Source: a bacterium (GTDB lineage: Bacteria; Bacteroidota; Ignavibacteria; Ignavibacteriales; Ignavibacteriaceae). Taken from it: a stretch of DNA of 64,000 nucleotides. Both the position numbers and the translations under genes were made by a program. The notes below the pieces were generated by a model. The model ran no database searches. It was not told where the DNA came from and was given only the letters and a program-made list of their open reading frames with translations. Shown piece after piece: positions 8,213-15,965 of the stretch; positions within the stretch are counted from its first letter, which is position 1, and every line of letters begins with the position of its first letter. The stretch spans positions 1 to 64,000 of the forward strand of contig JADJWC010000002.1 in assembly GCA_016716565.1 (NCBI GenBank). The letters are read 5' to 3'.

Positions 8213-9661
8213 TTATAATTTTGAGCTGTTGTTTTTCTTTTGATCGTCACCATACTGATACACAACACCAGAGTGTATATCGGTTTTGTCCAAGCCTAAA
8301 TCATCCCATAGTTCTGGATTCTCTGAACCTAATCCCAGTTTAACAGAAGGAACAGACTTTAACTCATCTTGAATAACCTGGTATATTTTTAAGCGTTCGT
8401 CCTTGCTGTAACGCCATCTCTTATCCCCGGGTTGTGGTGCAACTAGTTGTTGGTTGCGGGAAATTAAACCAGATTTTGGATGAACGTTTTTGATGTAGTT
8501 CTTCAATCTAGTTTTATAGCGAACTGTGCCGACTTTGATTTTACCTATTGCTGATAAATTGACTTCCTTCTTTAACCTCATTATCAATACACGGTAATCA
8601 TCCTCGTAACCATCGTATTTAATGATGGGCTCTATAGCAATGAGTATCTGGTATCCACCCTTCTGAATGAGAGCGTTTATAGCTGCAATCATTTGACCCA
8701 GTGGTGACGAATCTAATTCATATTTCTGAGTAACATAATCTGTGTTGAGACTGAAAGTCACTTGCACCTGATTCCTCCCATCATATTTCAGAAGGTTGTG
8801 AATGTTTGCAGTCTTTGTTCTGAACTTGAAATTAAATTGAGGATCTCTTTGAACTATCTGCATCAATTCATCAATCTGATTAGTGATCGGATCTAATCCC
8901 AGCACATCAGAATATTCGCTGATATTAATCCATAAAGGATTCTTTGAATTCTCAGCATAGTAACTCGGGATTTCTTTTTTCAATTGCACAGACAGTTTTT
9001 GAGTTATAGGAATTCCCATCTTCAGGAAGAACTCTCTCAAATGCTTCTTCAAGAATTTTATTGCATCTTTATCTGTGGTTACTGCTGAATGCTTTTTAAG
9101 TACTTCCCTTCTGATAGTATTATCACAGATATCTTTAAACTTTTCCGGGACCTTATCCAGCGGAGTTTTCAGATAAAAAGAAATTGCACTCCATAGGGTA
9201 AGTGTCATCCTGTATACTAATCGCTCAGAAACAGCCTGAGCATAAAAGTTTTCTGTGTCCACATATACTCTGGTCCACGGAGTTCCTCTGCCTGAAACAT
9301 CAAGATAGCAGAACAAGCATCGCAACGGACAGTGTGAAAGTATTTTACCCATTACCCCAAGATTTTCTGATATCCGTCCTGGAGAAGCAAAAACCTCCAT
9401 AAATGGAGCTGAACGGGTACAGATAACTATGGTTTCTTTGAGGTAATTCTGCAGTGCTTTACCCTTTAAATTAGGACGCGGTGGTGTGTTGGTTGGGATG
9501 AAACTGATGATAACCTTGCGATAAAGTTTTTTAATACGGTTGATCATCTGTTGAGTACGCGGATATGGGAGAGCAGATTTGGAAACATATACTCTCTTGG
9601 GGGTGTATGTTTTAATGCGCATACCTAAAAAGCGCGCTATATAATTAATAATCTTTTTCAT
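8213..9661 (-). CDS. Spore photoproduct lyase-like radical SAM protein, 482 aa
   Basis: The N-terminal third matches the style of spore photoproduct lyase: KRVYVSKSALPYP, then C-x3-C-x2-C (CPLRCLFC, about residues 110-117) followed by YLDVSGRGTPWTRVYVD. The barrel continues with FRTKTANIHNLL, FSLNTDYV and IAIEPIIKYDGYEDDYR. SPL repairs thymine dimers in spore DNA. Here a segment of about 100 mostly helical residues (about 160-255) is inserted, and where SPL has its H-donor cysteine (CTSD-type motif) this protein reads SEYSD. So the exact substrate may differ. The start overlaps the preceding gene's stop (ATGA). Confidence 0.8.
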   Translation of the reverse strand: MKKIINYIARFLGMRIKTYTPKRVYVSKSALPYPRTQQMINRIKKLYRKVIISFIPTNTPPRPNLKGKALQNYLKETIVICTRSAPFMEVFASPGRISENLGVMGKILSHCPLRCLFCYLDVSGRGTPWTRVYVDTENFYAQAVSERLVYRMTLTLWSAISFYLKTPLDKVPEKFKDICDNTIRREVLKKHSAVTTDKDAIKFLKKHLREFFLKMGIPITQKLSVQLKKEIPSYYAENSKNPLWINISEYSDVLGLDPITNQIDELMQIVQRDPQFNFKFRTKTANIHNLLKYDGRNQVQVTFSLNTDYVTQKYELDSSPLGQMIAAINALIQKGGYQILIAIEPIIKYDGYEDDYRVLIMRLKKEVNLSAIGKIKVGTVRYKTRLKNYIKNVHPKSGLISRNQQLVAPQPGDKRWRYSKDERLKIYQVIQDELKSVPSVKLGLGSENPELWDDLGLDKTDIHSGVVYQYGDDQKKNNSSKL

Positions 9662-10026
9662 TTTATATCATATTTTTGTTTTAAATAATAATTTGAAAGA
9701 AATTTGAAGGGCAAAGGTGGTGATCTGCAATTTTGTGGTGAAACCATGCATAAATCTTGTCTACCGCATTCGATTGTCTTTATGCCATTGATTAACAATT
9801 TTCCAGTAAGACATTTTTCACTATCGACGAGTTGAAATCCCAGATTAGTTTGGGTTACTGAAAATAATTGATGTATATATTTAGAGTAATCAGAAAATGA
9901 TTTTGTGGAAAGTAAAAAGGTGAGTTTAAAATAGAAAACACTTATACAGCTCAGATTTAATCCGCTGTTGTAAGTGTTGTAAATTATCTTACCGATCAAC
10001 TTCAATATTTTATTCAAGATATGCAT
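9658..10026 (-). CDS. Cysteine-containing hypothetical protein coupled to the SPL-like gene, 122 aa
   Basis: No family recognised. The N-terminal 20 residues are basic and hydrophobic (MHILNKILKLIGKIIYNTYN). The C-terminal part has C-x5-C-x6-C spacing (ECGRQDLCMVSPQNC). The stop overlaps the start of the SPL-like radical SAM gene by four bases (ATGA), a strong sign that the pair is translated together. That coupling makes it a candidate partner or substrate of the enzyme. The ribosome binding site is weak. Confidence 0.55.
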   Translation of the reverse strand: MHILNKILKLIGKIIYNTYNSGLNLSCISVFYFKLTFLLSTKSFSDYSKYIHQLFSVTQTNLGFQLVDSEKCLTGKLLINGIKTIECGRQDLCMVSPQNCRSPPLPFKFLSNYYLKQKYDIK

Positions 10027-10045
10027 CGCACGCCTTCAACTTGTT

Positions 10046-10075
10046 CTGAACCCTACTCCTATTTTGTGGGTTCAG
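10046..10075. repeat. 8-bp inverted repeat upstream of the SPL-like operon
   Basis: CTGAACCC (10046-10053) and GGGTTCAG (10068-10075) form a perfect inverted repeat around a 14-base spacer, some 20 bases upstream of the start of the coupled gene pair. It has no T-run on either side, so an operator or mRNA leader hairpin is more likely than a terminator. Confidence 0.5.
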
Positions 10076-10334
10076 GAAGGATTAGCATTTAGCCTGAATA
10101 AATCAGAAATGATTTATCGGTAAAAATTAGAATGAACTAAGTATTGTGCTATTTTTCCAGCAAAAAATATACCGATAGAATTATTTTAATTTTAGCCAAG
10201 AAGGGAATGATCGAAAATGTAAAAAATGCGACAAGTAATAATTATTTGTCATTTTGACACAAACTATAATAAGATATGCCTTAGAGCGGTACAATTTGAC
10301 TGTTAATTTAATCCAGTCCCTCGGCAGTATTTCT

Positions 10335-10454
10335 CTAGTCATCACTTCTCAAGTGTGCAAAGATCTTCATAGTTTTGATATCAGCGTGATCGAGCAGTTT
10401 ACTCACTTCATAGATTGAAACTCCTTTCTGCACAAGCCAGGAAGCGAAAGTAAA
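10335..10454 (-). pseudogene. Relic of a second tyrosine integrase (C-terminal fragment)
   Basis: The minus strand encodes TFASWLVQKGVSIYEVSK, then LLDHADIKTMKIFAHLRSDD and a stop at 10335-10337. This is the hallmark C-terminal end of XerC/D-type tyrosine recombinases, with the H-A-D and the terminal Y replaced by F (IFAH for IYAH). Upstream of 10454 the frame is closed by a stop, so only about 38 codons survive. It is oriented opposite to the intact integrase. Confidence 0.75.
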
Positions 10455-10897
10455 TCAAAGCGAAAACATTATTAACTATGATCTGATAAAATTGTTAAAT
10501 TTAAAATGATAATTATACTTCATAGTTTACTATATGCCTTATAAACTCAATAAAATAATCCTCCAGCGTGATTGGGACTGGGGGTATGAGTCATATACTT
10601 ATGATCTCAACACTGAAATCGATTTCCCCCTATTTGCATTTAGCCTACAAGCAAATTAAGGTTTTTGCTAATTACAAGAAATTTAATCTTTTCTAAATAT
10701 TTCTGTTCATCCCTCTTGACTTCATGCCACTTGGCATCTATATTAAATAAAGGGGACAACCTTTCAAAATTGCCCTTTAATTTAAAATCGGTATAAGAAA
10801 TATGGGTAGTGGTTTAGTTTTAAATGCTTTATGCCTACTAAAATGAAACTAGGTTCTCTATTCGTATAAGCTCAATTCAATAATCAATTATTAATAA
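10455..10897. other. Mostly gene-free stretch upstream of the excisionase-like gene
   Basis: About 440 AT-rich bases. The only plausible frame is 10534-10659 on the plus strand (41 codons, MPYKLNKIILQRDWDWGYES onward), without a ribosome binding site, so I do not call it a gene. The region should hold the promoter of the excisionase-integrase pair. Confidence 0.4.
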
Positions 10898-11200
10898 ATG
10901 GAAAGACAGTCTAACTATGATGACGTAGCACTTTTGAGTCTTACTAAAGCTGCTCAGATTATGCGCATTGGAAAGTCTCGTATTTATGATTTAATAAACA
11001 CAAATAAAATAAAAATTGTCGACTTAAATGGAGTAATCCGAATACCTTACTTTGAAATAAGAAGGTGCCTGGAAGATCTAAGTGGATATACATATTATTC
11101 ACAAAAATCTGTTGATCAAACTGCAACAAGTAAAAAAATTATTACTAATCCAAAGGATATAATGAATAAGATAAAGAAATCAGGGAATGGAAATGAATAA
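10898..11200 (+). CDS. Excisionase-like helix-turn-helix protein, 100 aa
   Basis: Residues about 12-58 (LSLTKAAQIMRIGKSRIYDL, then NKIKIVDLNGVIRIPYFEIR) form the winged helix-turn-helix seen in excisionase-family and MerR-like binding proteins. The C-terminal tail is basic. The gene overlaps the integrase start by 14 bases (11187-11200), so the two are made together. A role in directing integrase toward excision is inferred from this pairing; it could also repress its own promoter. Confidence 0.8.
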   Translation: MERQSNYDDVALLSLTKAAQIMRIGKSRIYDLINTNKIKIVDLNGVIRIPYFEIRRCLEDLSGYTYYSQKSVDQTATSKKIITNPKDIMNKIKKSGNGNE

Positions 11201-12233
11201 TAAAAAAACAAAACATTTATATAAAAAGAATGGATTTTGGTTTGTTAGGTATAAACATCCAGCAGATAAAAGTTGGAAAGGAATAACGACAGGATTGCGA
11301 GATCTTGAAAAGAACTATGAGAAAGCTAAAATCTACAGAGATGAGTTTTTAGAAAATCTGAAGAAAATCGAAACACTTGAATTTAAAGAGGGAACTATTG
11401 AACAAGCTTTTGACAGGTTTAAAGAACTCAATTCCAATAAATCAAAATCAACACAAGCGACCTATGAGTATTTTTTCGATTATCTCAAAGAATACATTGA
11501 TGTTTCCCAACCTTGCCTGGTAATTACTAAGCTGAAAAGTGAAGGATTTATATCATGGTTATTCAAAAAAGATGCTCTTGAACAGAATACTAAATATGGA
11601 ATTCAAAAGAATTTCGTAAAGTTTCTGAACTTTTTATTTGAGTATGAGTACATACCTAAATTCTTCAAGCTTAATAAGGACGTTAGAATAAAACCGGCTG
11701 TCAAGGAACCAATCATATTTTCTAACAAGGATAGGAAGAAAATAATTTCAGAATTAGTCCCGCAAGAAAAAAATGAAAATTTCCAGTTAATGATTTACCT
11801 GCTAATGTATTCAGGTTTAAGACCGAGTGACATTATCAACCTTAAGGTTGACCAGATAGATTTGGAAAAAATGGAGATGCGATTTTATTCCTCGAAGACA
11901 GGTAATTGGTTTGTAAGGCCGATTCACAACAACATAAAAGAAATACTCTCTAAGAGCATAGAAGGTAAAAAATCAGAACGACTTTTTGACTATGCCGAAG
12001 TTAAAAATATGGGTAAAGCATTCCAGCGTTATTTATCTGATATTGGCCTCTCAGGTAAGGATTATGATTTAAGGACATTCAGAAAGGATTTTATTTCCAG
12101 AAGCCAGGAAGCAGGAGTTCCTATTAATGTTACAGCATCTTTAGTGGGCCATAGCAATATAAAAACCACAATGACTTACTATACAAAACTCTCATCAAAT
12201 CACCTTAAAAAAGAACTAAAAAAACTAAAGTAG
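11187..12233 (+). CDS. Tyrosine recombinase / site-specific integrase, 348 aa
   Basis: A full-length phage-type integrase. An N-terminal arm-binding segment (KNGFWFVRYKHPADKSWKGI) precedes a SAM-like core-binding domain and the catalytic domain. Box I arginine is in SGLRPSDIINLK, the beta-hairpin lysine in YSSKTGNWF, the second arginine in YDLRTF, the GH in LVGHSNIKTT and the nucleophile in MTYYTK. The residue usually His in H-x-x-R is Tyr here. The 3' end lies 86 bases from tRNA-Asp, consistent with that tRNA being the attachment site. Confidence 0.92.
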   Translation: MEMNNKKTKHLYKKNGFWFVRYKHPADKSWKGITTGLRDLEKNYEKAKIYRDEFLENLKKIETLEFKEGTIEQAFDRFKELNSNKSKSTQATYEYFFDYLKEYIDVSQPCLVITKLKSEGFISWLFKKDALEQNTKYGIQKNFVKFLNFLFEYEYIPKFFKLNKDVRIKPAVKEPIIFSNKDRKKIISELVPQEKNENFQLMIYLLMYSGLRPSDIINLKVDQIDLEKMEMRFYSSKTGNWFVRPIHNNIKEILSKSIEGKKSERLFDYAEVKNMGKAFQRYLSDIGLSGKDYDLRTFRKDFISRSQEAGVPINVTASLVGHSNIKTTMTYYTKLSSNHLKKELKKLK

Positions 12234-12237
12234 CAGA

Positions 12238-12261
12238 CATTTTTGCTACCATTTTTGCTAC
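12238..12261. repeat. Tandem 12-bp repeat between integrase and tRNA, possible arm-type sites
   Basis: CATTTTTGCTAC occurs twice head to tail right after the integrase stop codon (12238-12249 and 12250-12261). Short direct repeats between an integrase gene and its tRNA target commonly bind the integrase N-terminal domain. The function is inferred from position. Confidence 0.6.
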
Positions 12262-12287
12262 CTACAAAATTCTTTAAAAAGTAAAAA

Positions 12288-12312
12288 CCCTGTAAGTGTT
12301 TTACTTACAGGG
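12288..12312 (-). terminator. Rho-independent terminator of tRNA-Asp
   Basis: CCCTGTAAG and CTTACAGGG form a perfect 9-bp stem with a 7-base loop. Read on the minus strand it follows the tRNA 3' end by 7 bases and is followed by five T residues, so it ends the tRNA transcript. It could also stop read-through from the integrase side. Confidence 0.8.
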
Positions 12313-12319
12313 CTTTATC

Positions 12320-12397
12320 TGGCGGGGCCGACGAGACTCGAACTCGCGACCTCCTGCGTGACAGGCAGGCGTTCTAACCAAGCTGAACTACGACCCC
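12320..12397 (-). tRNA. tRNA-Asp (anticodon GTC), encoded CCA
   Basis: On the minus strand the acceptor stem GGGGTCG pairs with CGGCCCC. The anticodon stem CCTGC/GCAGG closes the 7-base loop CTGTCAC with GTC at the anticodon. The T-arm has GTTCGAGTC, and GCCA completes the 3' end. The gene is intact, and it forms the boundary between the mobile element and the chromosome. Confidence 0.97.
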
Positions 12398-12516
12398 GTG
12401 GATAAAATCTCAAATAACAAAAGAAAAATTTCAAACCATATTGTTTGAAAAAAGCAGCCCAAATATATAGGCTGTTATCTCTAAAATCAATAAGAAATTT
12501 TTATTGAATCACTCAA

Positions 12517-13617
12517 TTATTCATCACCGAAACTGATCCCGATTGCTCGCGCTGCAAGCACTGCCTGGTTATCGGGCTTGACTAATTTTTGCCTCGAAAT
12601 TGCAGCTGCAATCTCGACTTCAACTATCTCATTTCCTCTTAGTGCAGCCATCTTTCCGTACTTTTTCTTTGCAGCAAGACCAATTGCGAATGCACCAAAT
12701 TTTGTTGATAGAATTCTGTCAAATGGTGTTGGACTACCTCCTCGCTGCAAATGACCTAAAACAGTCACGCGAGTTTCCCTGCCGGTATTTTTCTCAATAT
12801 TGTCAGCGACTACTTTTCCAATTCCGCCAAGCTGAATCGGATCTGTCCTTTTTACATCAGTTCCTTTTGTAACAAGCTGACCGCCAATTGGCTTTGCACC
12901 TTCAGCTACGCAGACGAGACTAAACCTTTTTCCCTGCAATTCTCTTTTATGAATTTTATCATAAACACTTTCCCATGAAAATGGGAATTCAGGAATAAGG
13001 ATTAAATCAGCTCCTCCTGCTAATCCACCATGAAGAGCGATCCATCCGGCATATCTTCCCATTACTTCGACAACGATAACCCGATGATGTGATGATGCAG
13101 TTGTGTGTAAACGGTCCAATGCCTCGGAGACAACAAACACCGCAGAATCATGACCGAATGTCATATCGGTAGCATCCAGATCATTATCTATTGTCTTAGG
13201 AACTCCAACAATGTTAATTCCCATATCCATTAATTTTTTACAGATGTGCATCGTACCATCACCGCCAATCGCAATTACTGCATCCAGATCAAGTGCTTTG
13301 TAATTTCTCAATACGTTCTGTGATTTATCAAGAATCTCAATCTTTCCTTCCTTTTCAACGGGCCAATGAAACGGATCACCTTTATTTGAGGAACCGAGAA
13401 TTGTTCCGCCACGTGACAATATTCCTGACACATCTTCATTTCTAAGCTCAATAGTTTTTCCTTCGACAAACCCTTCGAAACCATCGAGTATTCCATATAC
13501 CGTCATACCATGATCCTGAGCTGGCTTTGTAACGCCGCGAATGACTGCATTTAAACCCGGACAATCACCGCCGCCGGTCAAAATTCCAATCTTCCTGACC
13601 TCTAAATTTTTACCCAT
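12517..13617 (-). CDS. pfkA: 6-phosphofructokinase, ATP-type signature with Lys124
   Basis: Phosphorylates fructose 6-phosphate to the 1,6-bisphosphate in glycolysis. GGDCPGLNAVIRG and IGGDGTMH give the phosphate-donor site, PKTIDNDL the catalytic loop (with Asp), and VEVMGRYAGW and LGHLQRGGSPTPFDR the sugar-phosphate sites. In E. coli numbering Gly104 is kept, as in ATP enzymes, while position 124 is Lys, as in PPi enzymes. This combination is known from a mixed group that mostly uses ATP. A second PFK with the PPi signature is at 47747-49111. Length (366) is normal. It is 8 bases from rnhC and likely co-transcribed. Confidence 0.92.
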   Translation of the reverse strand: MGKNLEVRKIGILTGGGDCPGLNAVIRGVTKPAQDHGMTVYGILDGFEGFVEGKTIELRNEDVSGILSRGGTILGSSNKGDPFHWPVEKEGKIEILDKSQNVLRNYKALDLDAVIAIGGDGTMHICKKLMDMGINIVGVPKTIDNDLDATDMTFGHDSAVFVVSEALDRLHTTASSHHRVIVVEVMGRYAGWIALHGGLAGGADLILIPEFPFSWESVYDKIHKRELQGKRFSLVCVAEGAKPIGGQLVTKGTDVKRTDPIQLGGIGKVVADNIEKNTGRETRVTVLGHLQRGGSPTPFDRILSTKFGAFAIGLAAKKKYGKMAALRGNEIVEVEIAAAISRQKLVKPDNQAVLAARAIGISFGDE

Positions 13618-13625
13618 TTTTTTCC

Positions 13626-14543
13626 TTATTGATTAAACACTTTGCGGGAAGTTTTGAAGTGCAACTTAACTAGTTTCTTTACGACTTCATCCCCATATTT
13701 TTCAACTAGCTTTCTGGATGCCAATTCAACATCAACAGAAGCTCCTTTAGGTATTTCAAATTTAAGCTTTTTGCTTTGATTCTTAAACCATTTAATTATT
13801 ACCTCACGAGCCAGGATTGAAGCAGCTGCAACTGCCATAAATCTTTCACCTTTTGTAACCTGATTAAGATTTATTGACCTGCCTTTTTGCTGTAATGAAT
13901 CTATAATGATTTTCTCATTCCCGAATTTATCGCTGATTACGTATTCAGCATTACATTTATGCAATAGATTTTCTATAACTTTTGCATGTGCCCAACCCAT
14001 CATCAGATTCAGATTTCCCATTTTCTCATAAAGCTCGTTGTACTTTTCAGGATTAATGATAATCAAATCATAAATTAGGTCAGGAAGCTTTACTAATTCA
14101 GAGGCAAGCTGACTTGTTTGGGTATCACTAAGTTCTTTGCTGTCTTTTATTCCAATTTGCTTTAGGTAAGCAGAGAGATTTGGATTAATATAAACTCCCG
14201 CGATTACAAGCGGACCAAAAAAATCACCTTTGCCGGATTCATCTGTACCTATGTATGGATATGATGGTTCGCATTCAGTTTTCTCTTCTACTATTAATCG
14301 TTCGCCAAAAATCAAATCACTCACTTTCTTATAAATTTTCAAGTCTTTGTTGCCCTGAAGAACAATTTTGTTCCCTTTCTTTCCAAAGAAAACATGCAAT
14401 GAAATTTTTTCATTACCGGTGCTTATAAATACCTGGTATGAATATTCATTCTTTATTGGCTCAGTAACTGTAAATTTTTCTTTTATGAGATGACGACTAT
14501 AACGTGATATTATATTCAGTGCGGTATTTTCTTGTGAGTTCAC
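13626..14543 (-). CDS. rnhC: Ribonuclease HIII
   Basis: Cleaves the RNA strand of RNA-DNA hybrids. The 305-residue length, an N-terminal domain of about 85 residues (substrate-binding, TBP-like in the family) and YIGTDESGKGDFFGPLVIAG with the catalytic D-E pair separate HIII from the shorter HII. Later conserved parts are IKDSKELSD, NLMMGWAHAKVIENL and VTKGERFMAVAAASILARE. Start is GTG at 14543 with a weak ribosome binding site. A divergent small gene begins about 170 bases upstream, so this gap should hold both promoters. Confidence 0.92.
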   Translation of the reverse strand: MNSQENTALNIISRYSRHLIKEKFTVTEPIKNEYSYQVFISTGNEKISLHVFFGKKGNKIVLQGNKDLKIYKKVSDLIFGERLIVEEKTECEPSYPYIGTDESGKGDFFGPLVIAGVYINPNLSAYLKQIGIKDSKELSDTQTSQLASELVKLPDLIYDLIIINPEKYNELYEKMGNLNLMMGWAHAKVIENLLHKCNAEYVISDKFGNEKIIIDSLQQKGRSINLNQVTKGERFMAVAAASILAREVIIKWFKNQSKKLKFEIPKGASVDVELASRKLVEKYGDEVVKKLVKLHFKTSRKVFNQ

Positions 14544-14716
14544 TTCGAGTTAGTTTATTAACGATTACTTGATAATAATAAATTATTGTGTGCGAATATC
14601 CACAAATTAGTTTTCTTTTCAAATTTAAGTGACTGATGCATTGACAAATGGCTTTGCATATTGTAGCTTAAGCCAGTAAGAATTTTTGATTATTAATCAA
14701 CAAACTCTGAAAGAAA

Positions 14717-15076
14717 ATGAAATCGATAACAATAATTAGTATAATATGTTTTATAGGCGTTGCAATGTTCGCACAGACAAATTTGAATTCAAATTTGACA
14801 GATGAAGAAATAAATGAGCTTACATCAAAACTCGCTATGAAACTTTTACTTAACGATTCGCAAAAATCTGCGATTTCGGGATTGCTAAAAACTTATGGAA
14901 CTGAACTTCAAAAAATAACTGCAGGTTCCGGGGAAATCAGATTCAAGGATAAGCAAGATCTTATTTCTTCAATTAATTCTCAGGTTGAATCTCTTCTTGA
15001 TTCGAAGCAAAAAATGAAATTCGACGTCCTGGAAAAAGATTGGTGGAGTTCTGTAAATGCAGAGGAAAGCGATTAA
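14717..15076 (+). CDS. Secreted hypothetical protein, 119 aa
   Basis: An N-terminal signal peptide (MKSITIISIICFIGVAMFAQ, cleaved after about residue 20) precedes a helical domain with LTDEEINELTSKLAMKLLL and SQKSAISGLLKTYG. The pattern recalls small Spy/CpxP-like periplasmic helical proteins, but the LTxxQ motif is absent, so I give no name. It stands alone on the plus strand and is followed by a strong terminator. Confidence 0.65.
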   Translation: MKSITIISIICFIGVAMFAQTNLNSNLTDEEINELTSKLAMKLLLNDSQKSAISGLLKTYGTELQKITAGSGEIRFKDKQDLISSINSQVESLLDSKQKMKFDVLEKDWWSSVNAEESD

Positions 15077-15229
15077 AAATTAATTGGGGGGAAATATTAT
15101 CTATTAGTCTTTAATAAATATTTACATTACTATTGACAGGGGTCTGCATTCCAGGTATTTAATCCCTTAAACTTAACTTTTGGCCCTTTCAAAGGGTTCT
15201 CCCCTGCCCTTTGAAGCAAAAGGGTCGCG

Positions 15230-15263
15230 CCCAGTGTTTCCCCAACACTGGGTCGTTTTTTTT
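15230..15263 (+). terminator. Rho-independent terminator
   Basis: CCCAGTGTT (15230-15238) and AACACTGGG (15244-15252) form a perfect 9-bp stem, followed by TCG and eight T residues (15256-15263). A second weaker hairpin (CCCTTTCAAAGGG type) lies just before it at about 15183-15195. It ends the transcript of the small secreted protein. Confidence 0.88.
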
Positions 15264-15289
15264 AAAATGGTTTATTGATAAAATTCAGA

Positions 15290-15964
15290 TTAGAATTTAA
15301 GCAGTGAAGCACATTTAATTATTGCGGTTTCACTTCTTAGCCGGTTTGAAGATAATGAGAAATGGTTTTCGAGATTTACTTTTTCCATTTCGAGTTTATC
15401 GAAGCCGCCTTCAGGACCAAATAAAAAGTATACTGCTTCATTCGGATCCACATCACCTTCAAAAATTTTTGTTGATTTCTGATCGAACAAAATTTTCCGT
15501 CCTTCGTAACTAACAATGTCATTAAATGTAGCTGTGATTAGTTTTGGAAAAAATGCTCTTAACGATTGCTTCATTGCTGCAAGCGTAGTCTTTTGAAGTT
15601 TTTCCGGATTAACCTTTTTTGAAATTGTATATCTCGAAGTGAATAGTATAAAATTAGTAATCCCAAGTTCGACACATTTTTCAATTGCAAACTTAAGACG
15701 ATCAACATTTTTTAATGAAGGGATACAAAACCAGATATTTTTATAATGATTATTAAACTGCTGGATATCTATAATTTTTGCAGATAATTCTGATTTAGTG
15801 ATTCGGATTATTTCTGATCTGAATACGGTCCCTTCTCCATTCGTGACATACAAAGAATCATCCACAGAATGACGCATTACATTTACCGCGTGATGAAATT
15901 CTTCACCGGAAAGAGTTAATTCTCCAGTTTGAATTAATTCAGGTGGAGTAAAATATAATTCTAT
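15290..15964 (-). CDS. rsmE: 16S rRNA m3U1498 methyltransferase RsmE
   Basis: Methylates U1498 of 16S rRNA. The N-terminal PUA-like part (LTLSGEEFHHAVNVMRHSVDD) and the SPOUT knot (YFLFGPEGGF, then LRSETAIIKCASLL) are clear. Homologues usually start MELYFTPP. At that point this sequence has ATA (15962-15964) then ELYFTPPE; the only other starts in frame are TTG at 15988 or 15982, inside the upstream gene. I mark the start at the ATA that matches the family. This may be a non-standard start, a base error or a TTG start. The frame overlaps the upstream gene's end only if the TTG is used. Confidence 0.85.
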   Translation of the reverse strand: MELYFTPPELIQTGELTLSGEEFHHAVNVMRHSVDDSLYVTNGEGTVFRSEIIRITKSELSAKIIDIQQFNNHYKNIWFCIPSLKNVDRLKFAIEKCVELGITNFILFTSRYTISKKVNPEKLQKTTLAAMKQSLRAFFPKLITATFNDIVSYEGRKILFDQKSTKIFEGDVDPNEAVYFLFGPEGGFDKLEMEKVNLENHFSLSSNRLRSETAIIKCASLLKF

Positions 15965-15965
15965 A

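Larger units (their letters stand above)
1..12319. mobile_element. Integrated mobile element next to tRNA-Asp (right end; left end outside window)
   Basis: This stretch carries a tyrosine integrase and an excisionase-like HTH gene next to an intact tRNA-Asp, a phage/plasmid-type primase-helicase, an iteron cluster and a run of small minus-strand genes of unknown function. Housekeeping genes begin right after the tRNA. No capsid, portal, terminase, relaxase or conjugation gene is visible, so a satellite phage, an integrative mobilizable element or part of a longer prophage are all possible. The right boundary is inferred from the tRNA 3' end. I found no second copy of that end, so the left boundary must lie beyond position 1. 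Confidence 0.75.

Noticed and set aside
10534..10659. A 41-codon plus-strand frame upstream of the excisionase-like gene
   Set aside because: No ribosome binding site and no recognisable domain, so I left it as part of the gene-free stretch.
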